64,000 nucleotides of DNA. It comes from Pogona vitticeps (lineage: Eukaryota; Chordata; Lepidosauria; Squamata; Agamidae). The stretch spans positions 170,151,001 to 170,215,000 of the forward strand of contig NC_135787.1 in NCBI RefSeq assembly GCF_051106095.1. Reading direction: 5' to 3'. The notes under the pieces are model-generated. The model was not told the DNA's origin. It was given only the letters and a program-made list of their open reading frames with translations, and made no database searches. Of the stretch, positions 55,373-64,000 are shown piece by piece (within the stretch, counting starts at the first letter, position 1; each line of letters opens with the position of its first letter). The position numbers and the translations under genes are program-made.

Positions 55373-58300
55373 TCAGTAAACTTGTTTACATGTTTCTGCC
55401 CAGGCCTCCTTAATAGAAAGCTGCATCTTTTTCATGAATTTTATGGGCAGCTTGGTGGTACTAGCATTTCCCCCCTCACAGCTGTCCATCTGATGGTGTT
55501 CTGCTCTCATCTGTACATGGTTCAGGGGCTGATCAATGTAAGATGGCTGGGGAGAAGTAACCTCGGTTCTTCTTCTCTTTACTGACCACCTTTCAGTTAG
55601 GGAGGAAAGATGGAATTTGGCTTCTCCTTGAGGGTGTGGTGTCTGCACTGTATGTGCTTCCGTTGCCTTCATCAGCCCCCATTTCCTTGCATGGTTCCTC
55701 TTCATCTTTATATAGAACTCTAAATCCATGCGCAGTTGCCCATCACGCACAGCCAACTGAGGGTAGAGAAGGAGGGTGCCGTCTTCCAGGCTATGAGGGT
55801 GGGGGCAGCTGGGTCGGCAGCTGCCACACAGACAGCATACAGAGCATTCAGACTTCAGCTCTTGACGCTTCTTTTCTGAGCCACGATGTATGCTCGGATG
55901 TAGATCCTTCACCAACTGATCCACGCTCATGGAACTGAGCACAGAATGCTTAAACTTCTGGCAAAGCCTAGTTTTGGAAGACTTATTGTAGTTTGGGTGC
56001 TGCTTGGCCTGGTCTTGCTTTCCTCTTGCTGGTGCCTGCTGTAACTGCTGGGGTTCACTCAATGGCAAAGAGGACTTCACTTTGGATCTTCGTCTGTCAG
56101 AAACATCTCTTTGGGCCTGGCATATGGTCCCCACATGATATTGTTTGGCCACTGAATTGAGCAGCTTCCCCGGATCCTCAGAGGGCCATTCAACTGGAAT
56201 ACTTTCCCAGTCACTGATACTGTCGCAGTCTGGCTCCTTTCTCTGTTCCTTCAGAACATTCACCCCTCCAGTCTTCAGCAGGCCCCACTTTTTGGCATGG
56301 GTCTGCTTGATTTTTAGTTGGCAGATCAGATGCATGTGGACCTGCCCATTATGCACAGTTTCCTGTGGGTAAATATGTAGGAGAGGGTCATGTTCGGAAC
56401 GAGGATGGGAACAACAGGGACTGCAGGTCCCACAAGAACTGCAGATGGGGTACTCGGCCCTTAACACCCCGTCAACTATTTCCAAACCTCGTATCACACA
56501 CTGCCGTAGATCCTTGACCACTTGCTTCACACTCAGAGAACGAAGAATGGAGCATTCCAGCTGATGGCGTGAGAGACCTCTAGGGGGCTCCTGGAACTTT
56601 GGTGGTAAGGGTGCTATGACTGTCCCTTGATTGCCGCCATGCCTTAGCTGCTCCAATTGAAAAGAAGAAATCTGCTCTCCAGGGGTGTGGCTGTTTGGCA
56701 TCCTTTCATCGCATAGGGATGCCCTCCCATCCCCACTTCTGCCCTTCCGTGAGCCTTGGACAGCACACCCTTTTTTCAGGGAAGTGGCAGAGGGCGGGTG
56801 AGTTTGAGCGCAGTGGGATTCCTTCCCTCCAGGCTGGAAAACAGATGGCCTTTGAGGCAGAGGAGTAATTATAGTAGGCCTGTGCTCAGCTTTGTCAGAA
56901 CTTTCTGTGAGAATAGTTTGTTGGGAGAAGGTTTCCACACTGGTCTCATGGGAGGTCACTGTTGTTGTCGACCACAGTTGGGTTTGGCATTCAAAGATGT
57001 CCTCCTCTTTGAAGGAGCTCTTATCAGGCACTCTGACCTTTGCTAGCTTGGGATCTTTAGCTCCTCCACGGCTCTTGGCTGAGTCCATTCCATGAGAATG
57101 GCTGTCTTGGCCCTCGTCCGGATGAGTACTCGCTATCGCATAACCATCACAAGCGACTGGCAGGTGGTCCCTCAGAGGACATGGGGCATCTGTAGTCCAG
57201 CCATTACTTTTCACAGCATCCTCTGAACAAATCAAAGCAGACCAGGACCTATCATTGGTCAATTTGTTTACCTCTGCACTGCTCTTTAGTGTGACTCGGG
57301 AATCACTTGCTGTCATCAAAGAGAGCAGAGGTACAGACTGGAGGAGCTCCTCCCTCAAGGTCTGGGGTTCAGATTCCTGTAAAGTGCTCTCACTATTTCT
57401 TTCAACGGACTGGAGGGGCTTGACGTGGAGATGCACCTCTGGCAGTTGTTGGAAAACTTCCTGTCTCAGCTGCTGCGTGAGAGAGATAGCTTTGAATTTT
57501 CCCTTGGCTGAGTCAGGTTTTCCTGTGGACCCATCTTGCCTGGAAAATGGTTCTTGCTGGCCTGTTCCATGGTCAACCAGCTTGGCCAGGGGATGGGTGA
57601 AGGGCATGGGCTCTCCCATGAGTGTCTGTAGGTGCTTTTTGTTGATGTGATGCTCCAAGCGCTGCCTTGTTCTTGCACCAAGAACAAGGCAAGGAACACG
57701 AGGCTGATGGTGAGTGCTCTCGATAGGTAGCTTAGGCAAGACTATCCTCTTCTCCTGATAGGAGTCTCCTTTTTTTATCATTCTCTCCAAAAGCTTGGTG
57801 GTCTTTTTCACAACTCCTAAGCCTTTTGGCAGTGGAGACAGCTTGACTTGTGTACCACTGCTACTTGGAAGAGGTGATCGGGAAAGAATAACATAAGGAT
57901 CCCGATGGGTCCTTTGTGTCTTGAGACTGTCATGGCAGACTGGCAGGTGGTCCCTTAGTATAGGAAGGGGTTCTTTAGTCCTGCTACTGCTTCTCAAATC
58001 ATCCTTTGTAAAACTGAACAGAGCAGGCGAGTAGCTGTTGTCGGACACTGCTTCAGCCCATCTCTTTTTCTCTGCCTTCCCCATTTGAGTGGCTTGGGAA
58101 ACACTTGCTATCTTGAAAGGAAGTGTTGAAGGAGATCTAGGTTGGAGGAGCTCCTCCTTCAGAGGAGCTCTGGTGGAAAATAGTTCTTCCTGGCCTGTTC
58201 CATGGTCATTCAGCTTGGCCAGGGTGTGGGTGAAGGGCATGGTCCCTCCCAAGAGTGTCTGTAGGTGCTTTTGGTTGACGTGATACTCCAAGCGCTGCCT

Positions 58301-58625
58301 TGTTCTTGCACCAAGAACAAGGCAAGGAACACGAGGCAGATGGTGAGTGCTCTCGATAGGTAGCTTAGGCACGACTATCCTCTCCTCTTGGAAGATGTCT
58401 CTTTTTGCTTGCTCTTGTCCTTCCTCAGAAACAACCCCGGGCTCCCAATTCTCCCACCAAGCTTCCTCCACATAGGTGCTGCTAGATGCCATGGTGGCGT
58501 TGGTGGTACAGAGGGAAGCATCCTCCAGCAGGCTTGATGCTTCATCATCAGAGGAGGATGTTGATGAGGAACTATCTAGGGAGGAGGTGGAAGCTCCAGA
58601 GAAGTTGCAGAGGCTGGAGACACTT
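55373..58625 (-). CDS. Unrecognised long protein, large last exon (loosely SPATA31/FAM205-like)
   Basis: A 3.25-kb open exon encoding about 1083 residues to a TGA at 55373. I chose 58625 as the exon start because CATGTTAG precedes it and its phase fits the exon at 60333-60409. A Kozak-perfect ATG (GCCACCATGG, 58492) gives an alternative 1039-residue start. The order is a Ser-rich acidic stretch, two copies of a module (LPIESTHH, RVPCLVLGARTRQRLE, QKHLQTLLG, MPFTH.LAKL), a disordered middle, then two copies of a C-terminal module (SVKQVVKDL; CSSCGTCSPCCSHPRS or CCLCGSCRPSCPHPHS; IYPQ or LYPQ; GQ; KKWGLLK/RKWGLMK). The cysteine clusters suggest metal binding. One huge last exon and the RQRLE-HH-KHLQ-LG pattern recall SPATA31/FAM205 sperm proteins, but I am not sure. 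A 3.3-kb ORF without a stop in repeat-rich DNA argues that it is a functional gene. Confidence 0.75.
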
Positions 58626-60332
58626 CTAACATGCAGAAAGACAAAAAGGGCAGGAGCAGTGTGACTCAGTGCCAGGTAGGAGAGGAAAAGCAAATTCTTC
58701 ACAAAGAGGAAAAGGATGAGAACATTTCTCTCAGGGAAAGTGCAATGTGAGGAGTGGGGCAGCCAGGTTGCGTTTGTGACTCACCTAGCAATGTTTGCTA
58801 CCCCTCAAAGACCCTTTCTACCAAATTAGGGTAGCAAAATAGGAAAAAGAACGCACTCAGGAAACAAAAACCCTATTTTAGCATTAAAATGTGTATATGT
58901 GTGTTATGCATCATTAAGTCAGAACTAACTTGTAACAATCCTAACATAGCTTTTCCAGGTCTCCTAAGTCCTAGTTTGTTCCTCCATATCCACTGTAGCG
59001 CACTGGGCCTCTAAAATAAAATTGCACTTCCTGAAAGTGTGAATCTGAACTAACGCAAAGTGGATGGTGCTACACATTTTGTTTTCATGAGAAACTTCAT
59101 TTTTTGGAAAACTGTGAGGGCATTGTCTACACTTCTTTGTCATTCAGAGTAATATCCACCATGGGGTGAATCTATGGGCTTTTTCTGAACACTTAAAATC
59201 TACATTTCAGCAAACTATGTGTAGACCTGAGGTAGATGTCAAGAGTTGCTATCTTAAACTTGGCAAGCCAAGTGGCCGGTCTTGAAACAAAGGCATAGAA
59301 GGAAGGAGCAGCAAGTAGAACTGTGGCTAATTTGGAGAGTAAGGTGTATTTTTCTACTCCCCAGCTGAAATATGGAGTAATTGAGTGGCGTAGGGGTTAG
59401 GGAGGGGTTAGGGATGGCTTTGAATATCCCCCACAGGCGGAAATAATTAGGGTGCAGCCCCATGGGGCCAGACCGTCCACTCACTATTTCACCGCTGATG
59501 TGAGCTCAACAACCTTCCTATCACGCCATTGTCCTCAATAGATTAGCCACTCCTGGCAGGAGGCGGGATGACAAGCCTCTCTGCCAGGTCGCAGAGTGGC
59601 TAACCCATGGTGGACAATGGCACGATGGGAAGGCTTCTCTCTAATAGCTCCTTCTGCCCTTGACCCTACTTTTCACCCAGGCCCTGCCCACCATTAGTTT
59701 CCTCACCATCGTCCCTGTTATGCCATCCACCCCATCAATCATAAATGAGTGGTAAACTGGATGGCACCTCTTGTGAAATGAAAACAAAACCTGATGATGA
59801 TCTACACAAAAATGTGCATAATTTCCATGCACAGATTCAAAATTGGGAATTATTTTTATATTTTAAAAGCACCTGCAATTCATCTCACTCGAGGTGGGAA
59901 GATTGTGTTGAACTGAACTCTTCCAGGAGATGCTAAATTATGGACAGCATCTTCAAAGTTCTTGCTTTCCCTCCATTGCTCCTTAGTGTTCTTAATCTAA
60001 ATCAGTGATGGACTGGATAACCTTTCAAATAGAAGGATACCATAATGTTTTCTAAGTGATTTGCAACAGATCAGAAAGTGTTCTGTCTTCCAATTATTTA
60101 CAAATGGCAAGGGCCAAAAGTTTTCCTCTTGACTTGGTGAGTCAGAGGCGAGTCCTTGCGGATTTTGTTGGCTACTGATTGGATGGGTGAGTGAGTTCAG
60201 AAGGGTCTGCTACTGACTTCTCTATGTCCAAGGCTTTGCATTCTTTTAGAAAGACTGCCAAATATTTTTCAGTTAAAAGACTATAGGCTCTCTCAGCTGC
60301 ACGGTAAATATTAAGAACCAAGTACCACTTAC
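58626..60332 (-). other. Probable intron of the unrecognised gene
   Basis: It is bounded by GTAAGT at 60332-60327 and GTTAG at 58626-58627 (minus strand). It contains a fold-back repeat at 59513-59633. A phase-compatible small exon in between cannot be excluded. Confidence 0.5.
59513..59633. repeat. Imperfect fold-back repeat, about 50-bp arms
   Basis: CCTTCCTATCACGCCATTGT on the left pairs with ACAATGGCACGATGGGAAGG on the right. The arms continue through TTAGCCACTC / GAGTGGCTAA and CTGGCAG / CTGCCAG around a loop of about 20 bases. A MITE-like fold-back with no second copy seen. Confidence 0.75.
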
Positions 60333-60409
60333 TTTCTCTTGGGTGAAGAGACTGCTTGCTCTGCTTGCTCTGCTTGCTCATCAGTCCAGATTGCCTGAAT
60401 TTTCAAAAC
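60333..60409 (-). CDS. Probable internal exon of the unrecognised gene
   Basis: The 77-base minus-strand segment is preceded by a strong pyrimidine tract and acceptor (TTCCTTCCTTTGCGACAG) and followed by a consensus donor GTAAGT. Read in frame it gives VLKIQAIWTDEQAEQAEQAV then SSPKRK, with two bases left over. The next exon at 58625 supplies one base and continues SVSSLCNFSG, so the phases agree. The coding triplet EQA is repeated through three 9-bp units (60353-60379). Earlier exons should lie to the right but were not found. Confidence 0.55.
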
Positions 60410-60545
60410 CTGTCGCAAAGGAAGGAAGGAAATCATTGGGTAGGTGATAAGGGGGAGAAGGTGAGATTCACAGCTAAACAAATACCTAAGCTGGTAATTT
60501 ATTCCACCAGGCTCCACCGCTTAATAAGCTAAGAGCCATCCAAGG

Positions 60546-60741
60546 TTCCCTCTAAGTTGCGAGCCTGTGTGCGCATGCACAACTCTGCCCCTCTCCGTCC
60601 AGGGTTCTTCCTCCTGTGTGCACCCACAGTGATTTTTTCCAGCCCCTTTGTTTCTAGCTGCAACAGAACCCTACATATGGGGCTGAAGTCGCATGTGCAA
60701 GGGGCAGAGCCCCGCCCAGTGGGGCTGAAAATTAGAGTGAA
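60546..60741. mobile_element. MITE with TTCCCTCTAA terminal inverted repeat, copy 2
   Basis: It starts TTCCCTCTAAGTTGCGAG and ends GGGGCTGAAAATTAGAGTGAA. Interior blocks (GCGCATGCAC..., CAGCCCCTTTGTTTCTAG) match copy 1 at 2218-2409. Confidence 0.65.
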
Positions 60742-61954
60742 TGTTGACTTCACCTCTTTGTTCTCAGACTCCACCTCCTGCATTTCAGGTGCTGACCCAT
60801 GGTAGACCTGACAGCCCCACTCTGAGATGACAAGTCAGTGCCTTTTTTAGACTGCATCTCCTGGAATTCCACAGCTAGTATTGCTGCTGTGATGCTGGTT
60901 GAGGAATTCTGGAAGATGTAATTTAAAACCCCCTGCTTTTAACCTGTGACCTTACTAGAGAGACTCTTTAGAAGTTCCAGTCCTGTATTCAGTTCTCACT
61001 GGAAACCAACTGGAGAAATCCGAGAGCCAAACAATGTTGGAATCTCTGACTCCAAAGGGGGGAGGGCTTGTCTTTGTTTTTTGTTGATTTGTAGTGATTT
61101 GTAGTGTTGAAGTCTTTTTATTTTGTCAGTTTTGTAGTGTTTTATTTTAAATAAAATCTTGCAAAAAAAGAAGAGTTCCAGGCTTGACATTCATGTGGGG
61201 CCATTACTCTGCCTCTAATTTGCATTTCAAATCAACTTCCTTGGCTCCTGCTATTACACCAAGGTGGGCAGTACATAAATGGTCTATATCCCCCTCCTGC
61301 TCATTTCGGCTCACTGGTCTCTCTGCTGCTGTTAACCTTTGATAGTGGAGTGATTGGGAAGGAGATGGAAGGGAAAGAAGGAATTATCCAAGAAAAAAAG
61401 AAGCAAAATAATGCTCCTAAAGCCATTCTTTAGTAGAACTTGAAGGACTTCCCAGTTTGGGAGTGCTGCTGTCAGAAATCACCAGTTAGTTAAAATCCAG
61501 AAAAGTAACTTTTCCAAGCTCTGGAGGCTTTGAAGCCTTGAGTTGGCTGATGAGTCTGAGGAAATCTCTTGCATGTAATCAAATTGAATGAACCAAAGAA
61601 AAGAGCACCAAACAGCTCTGGTGACTGGAGGTATACTGGGATTTGTAGTGGAAAGAAAAAGAACTTGTTCAAGGTCTGTCCTTTCAAACATCCATTCCAT
61701 CTCAGCACATCTTGTTTTACCAGGGAAAAAATCCATAAGAATTAAACTCACTCACTCACTCACTAATTAATGAATTTGTCTTCTGCTGCCAAATGTGGCC
61801 AAAGTGTGCTGGCAAGTAGGTATCGTACAGGCCATATTGGGTTCCTGGGAAGGAGGTCACCCTATGCATCTGACAGGTGCTCCTCCTTAGTTTACAGGGA
61901 CTTAAGAGACACTCCAAGGCTCGAAGGCCTCCGTCCTCTCTCTCTTTTTTTCAA
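60742..61954. other. Intergenic or 5' part of the unrecognised gene
   Basis: No gene could be assigned. A decayed MITE core lies near 60845-60930 and a (CTCA)n run at 61747-61765. A minus-strand ORF at 61479-61751 has some coding look but no clear splice sites or known family. Confidence 0.45.
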
Positions 61955-63738
61955 TTTTTTTTATAATACAAAAAACCCAAAAACATATGTAACAACAAAA
62001 ATACAATATATATATATATATGTATATATAATAGTGCTTATTATAAACTAAATTCTAACATGCACCCCATACCCACGGGACTCCATTTATTGATATTTTA
62101 TTACAGACTACCTCTCCAAAATTGTATAGAGTATTCTTTAGAGGCTTTTCCCTTTCCTTTCACTAAAACAAATTCCACAGATTTACCCTAAATATCATAA
62201 AAATTTTTAGAACTTATTTCCCCTCTTTTTATTTTAAGTTCAATAGTCAATTTATCGCTGAATGCAATATCCCATACCTCACAATACCAATCTTCTATTT
62301 TAATATCATTTTTGTCTTTCCAAAATCTAGCTATTAATATTCTAGCACTTGTCATAAAATTGGTGATTAATTCTTTCAAGTAATAATCCAAATCAAAAAT
62401 TGACAATAAAGCAATTTTAGCATTAAAATCAATATCTTTACCAAATATATCACACATTTCCTTAAAAATCAATTCCCAAAATTTCTTAACCAGTTTACAG
62501 TCCCACCACATATGAAGATACATACCAGTTTCCTCATCACATTTACAACATGCTTTGGGGTATGCTGGATTTATTATATTTAATTTTACAGGAGTCAAAT
62601 ACCATCTTAAACAGATTTTAAATTTTTTTCCTTTATTCTTGTCGACATTAATCTTAAGATTAAATCCTCCACATTTTTATCCAATCCTCTATTTTAATTT
62701 CTATTTTTAAATCATTTTCCCAAATTAATTTCTCACCTTCTATTCCCCATTCTTTTTCCTCTTGTTCCAAAATTATGTTATATATTTTACTTACTATTCC
62801 TTTCAAAATTATATCCTGCATATCTTCATGTGATGACAAAAATTGTTCGTACTTAGTAAGTTCTCTACATTTGCCATTAGTTTTCAACCAATCCTTTGTC
62901 CAGGTGTGTAACTGAATAAGATTATACCATGATAGTTTATTAGTTTGAAGTTTAGACATAATCAACTCCTTCGATCTCATTTTGCTCATCCAGTCCTTCA
63001 GTCTTGCAACCCTTTTATTCTTAAACAGTTCTACTAAATCCTTTAAATTTATAGGAAAACATTCTACCTCAGTCACTAATTTTAATGGTGAAGTTGAGGG
63101 ACAAAACGTCTCTTTATATTTATTCCATATATTTAACATATTTCTTAAAAAGGGGTTTTTCATCTGATTTATTAAACTTCTCTTTACTATATTAAACAAG
63201 TATCATTCAGCATTCCCATTTATTTCTGAAGATTCCATCTCCCACCAAATTAATTTTTCTTTATTGTATATCTCTAATAACTCTTAATTGGTTTGTTATA
63301 TAGTAATTTTTAACATTAGGCATACCTAAACCTCCTTTTTTTGAGCCTTATACCAATATTTTTTGTTTATTCTAGATTTTTTGCCTTGATTACAAAATCC
63401 ATTAATTAATCCCTGCCAATACCTAAAATCCTCTTCTTCTAATTGTATTGGGAGCATCCTAAATAAAAAAGTAATCTTTGATAATATTTTCATTTTAATC
63501 ATAGCAATTCTCCCAGACCATGATAGTTTCAATTTAGAATACTCTTGCAATTTATCTTTAATTTCATTTTTAATTTATTTAATTGATCTATAACCCCTCT
63601 GTAATCCCTCTAAATTTTTTACCAAATCCCCAACCTCTTATAAGAAGTTTTAGTGTTGACCATTCAACACAATCAAAAGCTTTAAATATATCCAATGATA
63701 AAATCATTGCTTTTATTTTTTCTTTTTCTATTTCATAT
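61955..63738 (-). mobile_element. L1-like LINE, 3' half, broken
   Basis: Minus strand. From the right it encodes RT remnants (AMILSLDIFKAFDCVEWSTL), then KLKLSWSGRIAMIKMKILSK with RMLPIQ, then a long middle part and a C-terminal CCKCDEETGMYLHMWWDCKL zinc-knuckle-like region with FWELIFKE. This order is that of L1/Tx1-type ORF2. Several breaks divide it. The MITE at 63740 cuts it and it continues outside the window. Confidence 0.85.
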
Positions 63739-63739
63739 A

Positions 63740-64000
63740 CAGTGGTGCCTCGCTTCACGATTGTCCCGTTTAACAACGAAATCGTATTACGATGAAGTTT
63801 TTGCGATCGCTCTTGCGATCGCAAAACGATGCTTCCTATGGGGGAATTTCGCTTTGCGATGATTGGTTCCCTGTTTTGGGAACCAATTCTTCGCAAAATG
63901 ATGATTTTCCAACAGCTGATTGGCGGTTTCAAAATGGCCACCGGGTAAACAAAATGCCCCCCCCCCGCTGTTTTCTGGGACAGATTCCTCACATTACAGG
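63740..64000. mobile_element. TA-flanked MITE (CAGTGGTGCCTC family), cut by window end
   Basis: It starts CAGTGGTGCCTCGCTTCACG after TA (63738-63739) and is inserted inside the L1-like ORF. The interior has GCGATCGCTCTTGCGATCGC, a local palindrome. The right end is outside the window. Confidence 0.85.

Noticed and set aside
58626-58702. Hydrophobic N-terminal 26 residues in front of the long exon (MKNLLFLSYLALSHTAPALF)
   Set aside because: It could pass for a signal peptide. However, an acceptor at 58626 with matching phase to the exon at 60333 suggests it is intron sequence. Not excluded if this is a single-exon gene.
60172-60381. 69-codon ORF starting MSKQSKQSKQS
   Set aside because: It reads the EQA exon in a different frame and runs through the consensus donor at 60332 into intron. 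The spliced frame fits better.

Overview
The window looks like euchromatic nuclear DNA from a squamate reptile (lizard or snake). It has vertebrate genes with spliced exons and CpG-rich promoters. It also has a squamate-style repeat load: BovB/RTE, CR1 and L1-type LINEs, tRNA-headed SINEs, and many short hAT-like and TA-flanked MITEs. No bacterial, CRISPR or organellar feature was seen. I cannot name the species.

Layout. 1-15334 is the start of a long CRY1 intron 1 (CRY1 is on the minus strand and runs off the left edge). CRY1 coding exon 1 is at 15335-15492, with its promoter in a CpG-rich block up to about 16.9 kb. 17-24.4 kb is intergenic and repeat-rich: an RTE LINE with an inverted 5' part, split by a TG...CA insertion with a 5-bp target duplication. 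MTERF2 (plus strand) has a non-coding first exon ending at 24660 in a second CpG island, then a single coding exon at 29473-30654. TMEM263 (minus strand) converges on it: last coding exon 35265-35551, first coding exon 38230-38293, probable non-coding exon 1 ending at 46055 in a third CpG island. 46.9-55.3 kb is mostly transposon debris, including a near full-length but broken BovB. At 55373-60409 (minus) there is a long unrecognised gene with a 3.25-kb exon and at least one upstream exon, which loosely resembles the SPATA31/FAM205 sperm-protein group. 61.9-64 kb is a degraded L1-like LINE interrupted by a MITE that runs off the right edge.

The CRY1, MTERF2 and TMEM263 grouping matches the conserved neighbourhood on human 12q23. 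As I recall the human map, CRY1 points the same way as MTERF2, whereas here the two are head to head. The most useful leads are: a compact pair of ROR/REV-ERB sites around an RFX-like palindrome in CRY1 intron 1; the unrecognised long gene with duplicated modules; a near-perfect 34-bp hairpin at 33088-33171; and a 134-bp retroposed element with a hammerhead-like core and a 14-bp target duplication.
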